A DNA stretch of 64,000 nucleotides from Circinella umbellata (Eukaryota; Mucoromycota; Mucoromycetes; Mucorales; Lichtheimiaceae): assembly GCA_025093555.1 (NCBI GenBank), contig JAIWNF010000066.1:172337-236336 (forward strand), given 5' to 3'. Numbering within the stretch: position 1 is the stretch's first letter; each line of letters opens with the position of its first letter. Shown in pieces: positions 41,552-53,555 of the stretch. The notes under the pieces are model-generated. The model made no database searches and was not told the origin of the DNA. It worked only from the letters and a program-made list of their open reading frames with translations. A program made the translations under genes and the position numbers.

Positions 41552-44263
41552 TTAAAGTTGAAGATCCTCTTCGTTTTGTTCAAGATGTCTATGCAGTCTC
41601 TGTGAAAAAGAAAAAAAAAAGATCGACGTATGGATTTTGTTTTTAGTTAGTATTAATTTATAGACACATTTATGTCATTGACTCCTTAATCGATCATATG
41701 GACATTTTTTTTTCTTTTTATAAATATAGAATGCATATATATATATATATATATATACATATGCTTACCTGAATACGAGAATCATCCATATGTTCTCTAC
41801 CCGATAATTCAACAACGCGATCAACAAATGCTAATACAGAGCGTTGCATATAAATTAATGATGTCTCAGGATTCATCATAATGTTTCCTGGTCGAGTAGA
41901 ATTTATATTATTATTTGTACGTGTGGTTTCAATGACAGATATAGCTCGTATTGTAATATCTACCAAGGTAGATGTTAAATTTTCTAAAACATTGTATGAG
42001 TCTGCATCGAATGATTGTTGTTGCTGTAATGATGATACACTTTTTGTTTCTTCTTCTTCTTGTTCTATTACCCAATTGTTATTATTATTATTATTGTTCA
42101 ATGAAAAAGTAGTTGAGGCTGACACTTCTTGTAATGTTTGTAATGATGTCAATACTTGAACAATACCATCCATCCATTGCATAAGTCGAATATCTACCCT
42201 TGCTGTTGTTCCAGAAGTTGATCTTGAATTGGTCATTTTTATATCCACAGTTATACTTTTATTATTATTATTATTATTTGTTGTTGGTGTTGATCCATGT
42301 TTATGTTGTTGTTCTCTTAAAAATTCTAGATTTTCAGAGACCCATTGACCATAAATAGTTACAAGTATTCTACAACCATAAATTAATTTTCTTGATGGTA
42401 AACCAATAAAAGAAATGACAGAGGCAATAAATTCAACCCCATTTTGAATTGATTCCATTAACTATTTTTATATATAAAAGTATTGTTTTTTTTAGTCATT
42501 AAATAATAACAAACAAATATGCAAACCCGTTTTTTTTCTCTCTCTCACTAATGATACTAATAATAATCACCTTATCGCCTTCAGGATGATGTAAAAGTTC
42601 ACGCATATCAGTTACTAAACTTTGTAACTTTGAACATTCTGTATCAAGTTCACTAATTAATCCAATACAAAGATTATAAAACCATCCTTTGACTGTAGCA
42701 ATTAATTGTTCATCCACTGGCATTCCCATGGCTTTCCATCCAAGTCCATTTTGTATTAGATTATCTCCATAAAGTGTCATTTTAGATTCTAATATCGATT
42801 GTAAACTTTGAATATCAGATAATAAATCACTTGTACGTGGTATAGCTTGAGAAACAAGTTCTTTCATATCTTCAATAGACTATATATATAATCGATTATA
42901 TTAGACCCGTAAAAAGAAAAAAAAAATTGGGATATGACTTCCCCACCTCATGTGTGCATGATTTTTTTTTTTTACCTGTACATAGGAAGCAAGTTTCTGA
43001 ATATGTACTTCAAAAACTCGCCATTCTGGAAATATATCCTATTATTAAAGATTTAATATAAACAATCAAGTAATTTATCATCCAGAATAGAATCAGACAC
43101 TTACAGTAAAAGGTAATGAATGATCTCCACTTAATTCATGCACTAATTTTAATATTCGTTCTAAATTTTCTTTAATGGTTTGAAATCGTTCATCATTTGA
43201 TTTTGTATAGTCTGTCGTATCCATTTCTTGTAAACAATGTTGAAGTTGATTTTGTTTTTCATTAAAAATGTGTCGATATTCTAATATATTTATATTTTGG
43301 CGTTGGGCTTGTTGTTTTAACCATACATCGAAATCATGTCCCATTTTTGTATTAGGCATGGGTTGATTTAAATGGCCAGTGGATATTCTTTTTAATATAC
43401 AATGGTCTTCTTGTTGTTCATCATTAAAATTACAAGTAGTATGATTATTATTACTGAAACGATGACCTAATACATGCGCTGTTGTTTGTGTAAAGTTGGT
43501 TTTTCGGGTAGGTCTTTTATATACACGGGGTGGCATTGGTTTATTAATATTGTTGTTGTTGTTGTTGTTGTTGTTATTATTGGTGGTATCCATATCAACA
43601 TCGTCTGATATTCCAATAATAGGTGGTCTGTTGTTTTCATGATCCGTCATTGATAAATGACGTGCTATATCATTAGCCAAGTTATTTGATATTCGTTGCA
43701 TTTTTCGATCACGTATATTATCTGAAAAATTACTGCGCTTTCGTTTACTAATAGTTGTAATGGGTGAACCAATACCATTATTTAAAGTTCTTTGTTGTTG
43801 TTGTTGTTGAAACCCTATATAATTAAATAGTTAATCAAACTCTTTTATATATAATAATAATGTAAAGAGTCAATGAATTCCTTTTTTTGATTTTGACACA
43901 CAAATTACTAACCTGTTCGTAAAATAGAATTTGTTTTAGAATAATATTGTTTACCTATTCGTTTATTATATAAAGAAGAAGAAGAAACTTTATTTTGAAT
44001 TTCAAAACTATCCTCTATAAAATATATATAAGTTTTTTATTAAATAAGATTTGAATTTAAACTGACATAATTCCATGTTACTTAAAAGATCTTGATCCAT
44101 TAGATCAATAATAAAAAATAAATCTTAAAAAACAAGATATATATATATATATATATATATAATTTTTTTCTCTACCTAATAAACCAAGTATTGTTTTAAC
44201 ACAATTTTCCCAGATCGTGGCATTATTACAAATAGAAGTGTTCCACAATGTTCGATCGTTCAT
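41552..44263 (-). CDS. Unidentified alpha-helical protein with disordered N-terminal half
   Basis: Eight exons, in coding order 44263-44176, 44123-44082, 44014-43913, 43814-43105, 43038-42976, 42879-42571, 42461-41769, 41599-41552; 684 aa. The first three exons are short and the intron 2 donor (GTAACA) is weaker, so the first 80 residues are less certain. Residues about 80-220 are basic and low-complexity (Gln, Asn tracts, KRKRSN, YKRPTRKTN). From about 230 the sequence is predicted helical: ERFQTIKENLERILKLVHELSG, DIFPEWRVFEVHIQKLASYVQ, LVSQAIPRTSDLLSDIQSLQSILESKMTLYG and LCIGLISELDTECSKLQSLVTDMRELL. Then comes ESIQNGVEFIASVISFIGLPSRKLIYGCRILVTIYGQW. I do not recognise the family. It could be a cytoskeletal or spindle-associated helical protein. 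It is divergent from the Abp2-like gene, sharing a 453-bp promoter. Confidence 0.75.
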
Positions 44264-44716
44264 TACAACTTAAAAGTATTGAAAAAAAGAAAAAAAATCG
44301 GGGGGAGCCCTTTTAAAAAATTATAAGCCGAAAACAGAATTGGGGCTGCATAGCTAAAAAACAAAAAAATCAAGACCCGCTTATTATTATACCTTAAAGA
44401 TATTGTAACGTAATTCTTTTATACAATAAGAAATAAAAACGGGTGAGAGTTTTTTTTCTATGCTCCTAAAAATATATAACAATTAAGTAATTTATTATAA
44501 GCTACTTTTTTTTTTTCATAAAACAAAAAATTTCTAGTATTTCTATCCCCCCCCTCCTTTCTTCTATCTCTTTTTTCCTATTATTCCCTCCTCTTTCCTC
44601 CCCTCCCTCTCTCTCTCCTCCTTCCCCTCCCCTCCCCTTTCTTTATAGTGGCGCTTTTCTTTATCTCCATTAAAAGTATATATTTATTAAGAGAAAAAAA
44701 AATAAAAAAAAAGTTC
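44264..44716. promoter_or_regulatory. Shared divergent promoter region
   Basis: 453 bp between two divergent start codons. The half nearest the plus-strand gene (44545-44640) is a nearly pure pyrimidine tract, a common core-promoter feature in fungi. No TATA box can be singled out in the AT-rich background. Confidence 0.4.
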
Positions 44717-46557
44717 ATGAATCTCTCTGAACTTATTCATCGTTCTACAGACGATAGTAGTCCAACCATCGTCCATCACCATTCTACTACTTATGATCCT
44801 CACCCGTTTCAAATAACACCGACAACAACAACAACGACCACAGTAGATGCTATGCAACTTTATAATAACGAAGTTTTAGAATCTTCTCGATTTATAACAA
44901 CAAAAAATAACGATGATGGCATTTATAGTCCGGCCAAAGTAATTTTCTCTCTCTTTCTCTCTTTCCTTTTTATTATTATTTTTAATTGGGAAAAAACAAA
45001 AAAGAATTATCTTTTTTCTTTTTGACTTATACTTTTTTTTTAATTAAAGGCATTACCCATGTCAAGTCCTACAACAAGTAGTAGTAGTAGTTGGCATTAT
45101 AATTCAACCATGGGTGAAAGTTCACGTTCACCTTATGCAAGTACAGTTTCTGACCAATCCGATCGTCCACGATTATTATTAACTGATTCACCACCACTAC
45201 AACCCGCTACTTCGACGACAACGACAACACTACCTATTCCTTCTTCTTCTTCTTCTTCTACCACTACGTTTAATAATAATGATAAAACGACATCGACACT
45301 ATTGATAAGAGAAGAAGTTGAAGAAGGAAGGATTATAAGAGGAGATACACCGGGAAGTACAGATTCACCTGTATCACCTATCCCTATGGATCGTTCACCT
45401 CATTTTATTCACAAAGAAGATTCACCTGAATTACATCATTATCAACCTAATAATTCCATTGCAACACTTTATGCACGGAAACATAATAATGAAACACCTA
45501 TTTTAACAATTACAGGTGAAACAGTGAATAAGGATACTATTGAAGAAGGCTATGTTCAATTTATTCTTCATCATGATCCACAATCCATCAATGACAGTAT
45601 TGAAAGCTTAATGTATGTGAAACGTAAATTTTCATCTGTTCCAAAAACAGGTGATTTAGCTTATACAACATGGGATGTATTTACATTAGTTAAAAAACTT
45701 CACAATCAACAGGTAAAATAAATAGGAGAGAGAGAGAGAGAGCGAGAGAGAAAGTGGGATTGAATACTATATATATTCATTTCATACATACCCAATTTTA
45801 TTATTGTAATTAGATTAAAAATTGGTCGCAATTAGTTGGACAACTTGGATTATCGGATATGACAGGACGACCTCAATTTGCACAAAGAGTGAAACGATGG
45901 ATGCGAAAATATAGAATTGATTGTTACTTTGATTACCTTTTAGGCAATCCATATAATTATCATTCACCGGATGAAAAAAATACTGGATGTTTAATGATGG
46001 GAAATTATCAAAAGAGAAATAATAATAAACCATCAAAAGTATCTACACCTATTGTAACAACAACAACATTAGCGGATGAAACAGATTCAGTAAAATCATT
46101 CAGTTCAACAAATGGAATTGGAAATGGACGAACTAGAAAACGATCACGTTATTATTTATTAACAGATGAAGATGATAATGATGAAGCAGAGGAGGAAGAG
46201 GATGATGAAGAGAATAATAATAATGGAACAAGTGATGATGAAACAAAACGTAAAATGACACCTATTGTATTAGCTGGAAGTAGAAAACGAGCACGTATGT
46301 CACCCCATCATGTTCACACTGAAAATTTTCGATTTTCAAAAACATTATTACATCAACATCGATTATCTGAACTAGAAAATGATGATGATACAGAAGATGA
46401 AGGGGGTTTTGATGATCATAATGATGAAATGAATGATGAAGAACAACAAGATATTCATGAATATGAAGATGACCAAATGGAAGAAGGAGACGAAGAAGAT
46501 GAGTTAGCATCTACATCATCATCATCCACTATATCACAACCACCCACCACCTTTACC

Positions 46558-46600
<43 letters not shown>

Positions 46601-47070
46601 GATCTATCAATAACCCGAATCATGTCATTAACAACAACAATACTACTACTACTACTACTCATACTTCTGCTATACCATCATTATTATCAGACAATAATAG
46701 TCCGACTACATCAACAGCAAATATAACACAAACGGCTGGACCGTCTACCTCTTCATTATCACAATTACCGCCTCCTTCCTTATTAACATCATCTTCTTCT
46801 TGTTCAAATTGTAATCAAGTACAATCGACTGTACATTCACTACAAGAGGATGTTCAGTTATTAAAAGAGCAAGTATTATTATTACAAAATAAATTAGATC
46901 AAGAAATATCAAGTAAACAAGTCATGGAAAAACGACTATCAAGTATTTGTTCTCATTATGATAATTGGAGATCCAAACTTGCTATTCAATTACTTCAAAA
47001 TCCATTTAATCCAGATAGAATGGATTTACCAAGTAATTTAAATAATAATAATAATAATAATAATCCATGA
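44717..47070 (+). CDS. ARS-binding protein 2 (Abp2)-like DNA-binding protein
   Basis: Three exons: 44717-44938, 45050-45712, 45814-47070; 713 aa. The conserved core spans the exon 2/3 junction: EEGYVQFILHHDPQSINDSIESLMYVKRKFSSVPKTG, then WDVFTLVKKLHNQQIKNWSQLVGQLGL and AQRVKRWMRKYRIDCYFDYLLGNPY. This matches the ARS-binding protein 2 family first described in fission yeast, including the closing RVKRWM...FF(E/D)YLLG motif. The N-terminal part is Ser/Thr/Pro-rich. The C-terminal part has acidic runs, a 16-residue Asn tract, a Cys pair (SCSNCNQ) and a leucine-zipper-like coiled coil (DVQLLKEQVLLLQNKLDQEI). Its role is probably nuclear DNA binding; in this lineage it may be a transcription regulator and not an origin binder. 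Confidence 0.8.
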
Positions 47071-47943
47071 CGATTTCTTTTATTTTTATTTTTTCAAGTA
47101 AAAAAACCAAACCCATCCTCCCCTCCCTCTTTCTTTAATTATTGTACATATATCTTCATCTTTCTTCTTCTTCTCTCTCTCTCTCTCTCACACACTCTCT
47201 TTTATTATTATTACTATCATTACATATATAAAACACTTTTCTCTCCCCTATCCTCTTTCTCTCTTAAAAAAAACCATATATCATTATTTCATTGATCTAT
47301 TATTTTATTTTATTTTATTTTTCCTTGTTGTATTTTATATATATATTTCTTTCGTTTTGTGTCTACTACGTACACTTTTTATTTTTTTCCCCCAATGAAC
47401 AAATTTTTATACACTCATATTATATTTATACATATATACACGTTCCATATCGATAATAAAAATATTATATTTATGAATTATATAATAGTAATAACTGATA
47501 TGATACCACGTGGTATTCTAATATTTAGTTATATACTACTAGTACTACTACTAGTACTAAACTAACACGTGTCTATTGTGGTTTTATTATTAATAAAGAT
47601 ATATATATAGAGTGTACAAGTGTTACTATAATTATAAGTTGATCCATTTTTATTACATAATTATTGAAAAAAAGGGGGGGGAAGGAATAAATTCATATAA
47701 AGTGAATATGTGAATTGTTTTGTTTTAACAAACTGTCTTATAATATTTATTTACATTTACAAAGAAAAAGGAAAAGACATAGAGAGAGAACGATTGGAAT
47801 GTGTAAATAACAAAATAATGTGTGTGTGTGTGTGTGCTTGTTTAATGTGGCTGGTTGGTTGATGGGTGGTAGGGTATTACTATATTACAATATTATATAT
47901 ACTTATATGTATAATTCGGAGGGAGGGATGGAGGGGTTGTTGT
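47071..47943. other. Convergent intergenic region
   Basis: Lies between the Abp2-like stop (+) and a minus-strand stop. It holds CT repeats (47173-47190), a GT repeat (47819-47836) and a perfect 14-bp palindrome with an E-box core at 47503-47516, with a second CACGTG at about 47567-47572. No gene is seen. Confidence 0.5.
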
Positions 47944-49935
47944 TTAAGACTTCATTTTTTTCTTAATTCGTAAAGTGGTTTTTCGAAGTTCTGTTTGATC
48001 TAAATCCCGAGCACGAAAAACAGATACAAAAGAATGAATAGTTTTTGATAATTGTTGGTTTTGTTGACTTGATACATTTGATGTTGTAAATGATGATGTT
48101 GGTGTTGATGATAATAAAATAGGTTCTTTTTCTTTTTCTTCTTCTTCCTTATTTAATAATCCAAGTGTTTTGATTTCGTTTATAAATTGAGTAGCAAATA
48201 AACGCATATTGAATGTATCATTAAAATAAGCGGGTGTACTTTTTAATAGTTTTAAGTTAATTAATAATTGTTCTGCTGCTATTGTTTGTAATTTTTTCTT
48301 ATTGAATAATTGTTGTTCTTGTTGATTTTTGGAAGATAAGCATGAATGAGGAATCATATCAAGTTGAGTTGTTAATTTTTGATAGATAGAATAAGAAGCT
48401 TTATGGATAGTAGGAAATAAATGATGATAGGTACTTTGATCACATCCATCATTTTTTAAATGTTGTAAAGCTTGTAAAAGTTGAAGATTGGTATCTAATG
48501 TATTGTGAATTAATAATAATAATGCCTCTTCTTTTTCTTGTTTTAAATTTTGTTCATTCATTTCAAAAAGTCTTGAAAATAAAACGAGCCGCATAGCATG
48601 ATAACATAAATGAAGATGAATGTCAACACGAGGATTAAATTGCTGTTGAATCAATAAGGGTGGATTGGGTTGAATGTGATTGTAAGGTAATTGATGATAC
48701 CATAATTCGAGTGATTGTGTAATTTTTTGATATATAGGTGATGTAATGCTTGTTAATTGATTAGATTCAAAAGCTCGAAGATATTGACGTATAAAATGAG
48801 CTAACATGGCAAAATGATGTAAATGATCGTTATCATTAGGATGATGGTGTATACTAGGAGTGTGATCCATAAATATATCAGGAAGTAATCGATCTCTTTT
48901 AAGTGTTAAATCCATCCAAGCATCAACATAATACCAACGATGCCAACACGCTAACCAATTTGGATCATTTGTAAATTGACTTTTTTGTTGCTCGTGTTGT
49001 CGTTTTAATGCAATAGCTGCCAATCTTCCCCATGTACGTTGTTCATCATATAAGCGTAATAAATTGGATGTATAACTTAAACAAAAATAAGATTGAATAA
49101 CACTTGGATTTAATTCTTCTTCAATGTCGAAAAAAACATCATCCACTTGACTACGTGCTTTTTTATAGAGAGTTAATGCCATATCTTTTGCTTTTGTTGA
49201 ATATTGATGTTGATGATTTGGATCCGAAACAAGACTGATGGCTGCAACACAATATATGATGGAAATAGGTAAATGTGTATGATGCCGTATAAGATCAACT
49301 GGAATGGGCGCTATTTTAAAACCAATACAACACCAGTGCTTGGATGCACGGTCCAACATAAGACCTAAAAATTGAGTATTGGTAACATCCGTTTGATGAA
49401 AACGATTGGGTCTTGGAATTTTATCACCACAATAATAATGTTTAATCAACTTTTTTGTTATTTGATACTGGGTATTATTATTACTATTATTATGATTATT
49501 ATGAACAATTTGTTGTTGTTGTTGTTGACACTTTTTCTCGGATTTTTGAGTGGATGTCATTGCCGTCATTGTTGTTGGAGAAACTATACTTTCTCCTCCG
49601 ACTTGTATTAAAAAGTCTTGAAGGTCCTTGTAAGATTCTAATTGTAAAGTAACTGGAAGAAGATTAGGATCCATTGTATGCCAATGGTGTTGTTGTTGTT
49701 GTTCATCTTTTAGTTGCTCATGAACAATGGGAGGTGAAGTAGGAGAATGAACATTCAAGTTGCTAACTACTACTTCTTCTAAAGGGACTAAAGGTGGTAA
49801 AAGGACAGGTTGTTTATAATCTTCGTGATATAAAACATGTTGTTGTATTATGGATGATGATATATGGTTATTATGATTATGGTTATTGAATAGTAAAGAT
49901 TTTTCGTCTGCCGGTGGTGATGGAAGATTTGTCAT
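47944..49935 (-). CDS. Fungal-specific TF-domain protein without zinc cluster
   Basis: One exon, 663 aa. The middle region carries the fungal transcription factor homology domain: IKHYYCGDKIPRPNRFHQTD, FKIAPIPVDLIRHHTHLPISIIYCVAAISLV, ALTLYKKARSQVDDVFFDIEEELNPSVIQSYFCLSYTSNLLRL. It continues with TWGRLAAIALK and WLACWHRWYYVDAWMDLTLKRDRLLP. Such domains normally follow an N-terminal Zn2Cys6 cluster. Here the N-terminus is Asn/His/Gln-rich with no Cys cluster, and the 140 bp upstream of the start contain only a GT microsatellite. The C-terminus is basic (LRIKKKMKS). It may be a co-regulator that pairs with a DNA-binding partner, or a diverged family member. Confidence 0.85.
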   Translation of the reverse strand: MTNLPSPPADEKSLLFNNHNHNNHISSSIIQQHVLYHEDYKQPVLLPPLVPLEEVVVSNLNVHSPTSPPIVHEQLKDEQQQQHHWHTMDPNLLPVTLQLESYKDLQDFLIQVGGESIVSPTTMTAMTSTQKSEKKCQQQQQQIVHNNHNNSNNNTQYQITKKLIKHYYCGDKIPRPNRFHQTDVTNTQFLGLMLDRASKHWCCIGFKIAPIPVDLIRHHTHLPISIIYCVAAISLVSDPNHQHQYSTKAKDMALTLYKKARSQVDDVFFDIEEELNPSVIQSYFCLSYTSNLLRLYDEQRTWGRLAAIALKRQHEQQKSQFTNDPNWLACWHRWYYVDAWMDLTLKRDRLLPDIFMDHTPSIHHHPNDNDHLHHFAMLAHFIRQYLRAFESNQLTSITSPIYQKITQSLELWYHQLPYNHIQPNPPLLIQQQFNPRVDIHLHLCYHAMRLVLFSRLFEMNEQNLKQEKEEALLLLIHNTLDTNLQLLQALQHLKNDGCDQSTYHHLFPTIHKASYSIYQKLTTQLDMIPHSCLSSKNQQEQQLFNKKKLQTIAAEQLLINLKLLKSTPAYFNDTFNMRLFATQFINEIKTLGLLNKEEEEKEKEPILLSSTPTSSFTTSNVSSQQNQQLSKTIHSFVSVFRARDLDQTELRKTTLRIKKKMKS

Positions 49936-51075
49936 TGGCTACAAACACAAAAATTGATGTGTGTGTGTTTGTGTGTGTGTGTGTGTGAAAGAGAGAGAAA
50001 AGAAGAAAAAAAAAAGATTTCAGGTTCAAAACAAATTTGGAAATTTACACAAAAATTCAACACTATTTATTTTTGGCTGGTATAAAACTTATTATTCTAA
50101 TTACGTAAAATGATAATGATTTAATATAGTATTTTTTAACCAGGTAGTAAAGTAGTATATAAAGTTCTTATTCGGGGTTTACCGAAATCCATCTCAATCT
50201 AATGCCATTGTTTATCAATGTTTTTGTTTTGACAAGAAAAGTCTGTACATATAAAAAAAAACAAGGAAATGAATCACTATTTGGACTCATTATGTTATAT
50301 TTATAAGATAGAACGTTTCTTTATACTTTTTTTTTATAATATTCATATGTAACAAAAAAAGACGGGGGTTGTCATCTATGTTAAACAGGAGATGTTTATT
50401 GTACTACATATAACATATAAATACTATCTTTTATTTTTATTATTATTATTATTATTTATTTATTACAAATATCAACTATTATTATATAGATAATGATTTA
50501 TAAATATAACTTTCAAGTGTATATAGAATAGCAAGACGATGAATGAACAATGATGACGATTAAGGGTAATGATGATGAATAATGATGGTTACACCAACAG
50601 TGATTTGGATAAAAAGTGTTACAAGAAATCAGGGTTCATTTTTTGTACTAACCATTATTATAATCCCTTTTTTTTCAATAGTATATTGACATTCTATTCT
50701 TCTTATCTATATTAATCATGATATGTAATAGATTTTAAAAGTCAAAAAGTGTTGTATTAAGAAAAACATTATTGACTAATAATAAAAGTCGTGGAACAAT
50801 ATAATATATATAGTATAGTAGAGTTAGTTTCACTTTAAACTTGTTTTCTACTTAAAATAGCTGAGTTACGCAAAGGATATTTTTAATATAAAGCAGTAAA
50901 GCTATATATATAATAAAACAGAGATTAAGGGTAGTAGGGAGGAGAGAGGGAGAGAGTAAAAAAAAAAAAAGAAGTTTAGAAGGGGCATGTTGATACGACT
51001 ATACATATCTTAATATATAGAAGAAGAAGAAGAAGAAGAATGGGGGAGGATAAACATATTTACTATCCTCTTCTT
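49936..51075. other. Intergenic region
   Basis: About 1.1 kb between a minus-strand start and a minus-strand stop. It contains a GT repeat (49961-49988), TTA repeats (50437-50454) and GAA repeats (51021-51038). No gene is seen on either strand. Confidence 0.5.
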
Positions 51076-51879
51076 TTAGCTACTTTTACCCGCAACTTCT
51101 TTAGCAGCATTACTAAGTTTTGCTTCCACTTTTTCGATTTTTGATTGGAGAAACGTAAGATTGGGTCGTAAGATACGTGTATATAAAAATTCAGCACCCT
51201 AATAAAAGAAATTGTATATAATACATCTCCATTATTAAATACAAATTATATACATATAAAAAAAAAGAAGAGAATTAATCATAAAAATAAGAACTTACAT
51301 GAAATTGAGGTAAAGAAAGCCAAAGTACAAAAATGGTCTTAAAAACAAAATAGAATGGAAACCAATAAACTAATGCATCCGAAAAGTACTCTAAAGATTG
51401 TAAGAGTCCAAATACACTCCAATAAGTTAACCATTGTTTCTTTGAATTTGTACTTGTTGCTTCAATAGCCTTAAACTACGTAGGAGCATAAAATAAATGA
51501 TGTTAATTATTTTCACTTTTAACGTATATCCTATTATTACTTACTGATTCATAAGCTACGTATATTTACGCACCCACGCATAAAGAACAAAAAAGAAAAG
51601 ATTATTTATTAATTACGCAAAGAATAATAACAGTAATAGTGTTTAATGATTTAATAAAGGAAATACAATACCAGGATAGACCCATCCGATCAGATCCGTA
51701 ATTAACTGACCGGCAACATTAAAAAAGATCAAGAAAAAGACCAAGGAACCAATACCTAATGCAATATATACTTTAGGTACTTTAGTCTTGGTTTCAGCAT
51801 CACGTAAAGTTTTATATTGTGATAAGGATCGATCCAATTTTGTTTCATAGTTTTTAGCTTTTGCGAATGCTGCATCCAT
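51076..51879 (-). CDS. YOP1: Yop1/REEP (DP1) ER-shaping protein
   Basis: Four exons, in coding order 51879-51672, 51555-51545, 51475-51299, 51198-51076; 172 aa. The first exon gives a charged helix (YETKLDRSLSQYKTLRDAETKTKVPKVY) and the first hydrophobic hairpin (IALGIGSLVFFLIFFNVAGQLITDLIGWVYP). The second exon is only 11 nt and supplies AYES, making the family-invariant YPAYxSxKAIE when joined to exon 3 (FKAIEATS). Then KKQWLTYWSVFGLLQSLEYFSDALVYWFPFYFVFKTIFVLWLSLPQFHGAEFLY matches the TB2/DP1/HVA22 domain. It bends ER tubules by hairpin insertion and oligomerisation. Leaving out the microexon breaks the frame and the motif. Confidence 0.96.
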
Positions 51880-53327
51880 TTTTTATACGTATTTATATGA
51901 TCTCTTTTTAAAGTTGCTTATGGTTGTAATAGTTTTTTTTAAAAAAAAAGAAAAAGAAAAGAAAAAAGGTAAAAAAGTAAAAAGAAGAGAACAATAATAA
52001 AACTTTTTTAATTTGAGTTTCACTTGTCACACTGTGTCACTTGAGCGCATGACGAAAGGTGTGCCACGATCATGACGACGCGCGTTCATAATCTCTCTTT
52101 CTTATTGTGAATGATTATCTCTTTGTCTTCATTATTAAATTAAAAGTCTTTAATATATTTGATACTATTTTATTGATGTTGCACCCCCCCCCTTTTTCCT
52201 TTGAAGAAAACTGTTACGTATGATTTAAGGAGTGATATTTATTATCTACGTAACGAGGCTTGACAGAAAAAAAAAGAATTAATTATCACATTTGATCACG
52301 ATGGTCAAACAAAAAAGAAAAAAGGATTGCATAAATCTCTTTCGCCCCCGCCCTTCCCGCCATGTGACTCCCCTCAACTTAATTTTCATGCTGATTGGGA
52401 TCAGCCCATTTGTAATACTACGAACAATAAAGTATCTACGTTAATAATAAGCCATGATATAATTTCGATTGCGCCTTTTTCTCCCCAAGGAGAAATTTTG
52501 CTTTTGTATATATAAATGTACGTAAAAAAAATATGCTGTATTTATTACAAAATACGTAACCAGTTAATAAACCATAATACTCCAATACGTATAACAAAAA
52601 AAAAGTGTCGTTTCAATTTATAATTTTATGTTAAAATGACTATAGAAATATATTAACTAAAATAATCATAATGACGATTATTTCGACATGTAAAAAAATA
52701 TGAATGATGATAACTTATATATCAAGTAAGATTTAGATCAATACTTCTTTTTCTTTTTCGAACAACACTAATCTGAAATTGTCTTTGTCATACACTTGGT
52801 ATATACAAATGGATGAGAACATCACCATATATTATTAGATTTGAGTCTTCACAAGTAGTAGTAAAAAGGTGCTTCACATATATAGTTGAAATTAAGGAGC
52901 CTTTGACTATAATGTTAAATGTCGTGGGGAACTAGTACTGTATATAATCATAATAACAATTAATGTTGTTCAATATATATCATAATCCTATTATTTCGTG
53001 GTAGAGATAGTAACTAACGCAACTCAGTTCTGTTTAGATTCTGTATAAAAACCAAACGAAAATAGCTGTCGGATATTAGTGTACAAATAATATAAAAGTA
53101 GAGTTTTTTTCTCACTAATTTTTTCGATCTTTACACGATCTATACATATAATTGAACTACATCATATACAGTCTGCCTACAACTTTAATATTATATAGAT
53201 AATTGGGTATATATACACTGTCAACAATACGAGCCGTCTTTGTAACTATACTTATCTTATCAAGTGTGCAAGATAGACGGTCCATTTTAACCACTATGTA
53301 CAAAATTTCAAAAATTGTTTTTTTTTT
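51880..53327. other. Intergenic, Yop1 promoter and flank of the transposon-like element
   Basis: No supported gene. The first 400 bp carry the Yop1 promoter. The remainder is AT-rich with short scattered inverted repeats. Confidence 0.45.
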
Positions 53328-53350
53328 GGCCCGTGTGACATGTCTGGGCC
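53328..53350 (+). repeat. Candidate left terminal inverted repeat
   Basis: GGCCCGTGTGACATG followed by TCTGGGCC. It matches the reverse complement of 58871-58894 at 17 of 24 aligned positions. It is preceded by a T-run, which makes a target duplication hard to see. Confidence 0.45.
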
Positions 53351-53376
53351 TGATGGAATTAATTCTTTAATTTTTT

Positions 53377-53417
53377 AGAAGGATTTTGAGGGTGCGTAGC
53401 ACCCTCAAAATCCTTCT
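53377..53417. repeat. Perfect hairpin, 19-bp arms and 3-nt loop
   Basis: 53377-53395 is exactly complementary to 53399-53417, with GTA between. It begins 26 bp inside the candidate left terminus and 0.5 kb downstream of the transposase stop. It could be a transposase-binding structure or an RNA 3'-end hairpin. Confidence 0.85.
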
Positions 53418-53430
53418 TTTTGTTAATGGT

Positions 53431-53555
53431 GTTCGTTAGAATAATGGGTTTTAGATAAATCAAAAGTAACATGGCGAAAATATCAAGCGTCATCAAGACC
53501 TTTTACTTTATATATGGGGTTCGTCAGAATAATGGGTTTCAACTATATCAAAAAG
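53431..53555 (+). repeat. Left subterminal direct repeats
   Basis: Two copies, 53431-53466 and 53519-53555, with a period of 88 bp. The first 21 bases differ at one position (shared core AGAATAATGGGTTT). Such subterminal repeats are common binding sites for cut-and-paste transposases. Confidence 0.7.

Noticed and set aside
47819..47836. GT repeat considered as telomere-like sequence
   Set aside because: It is a simple dinucleotide microsatellite, not a telomere repeat array.
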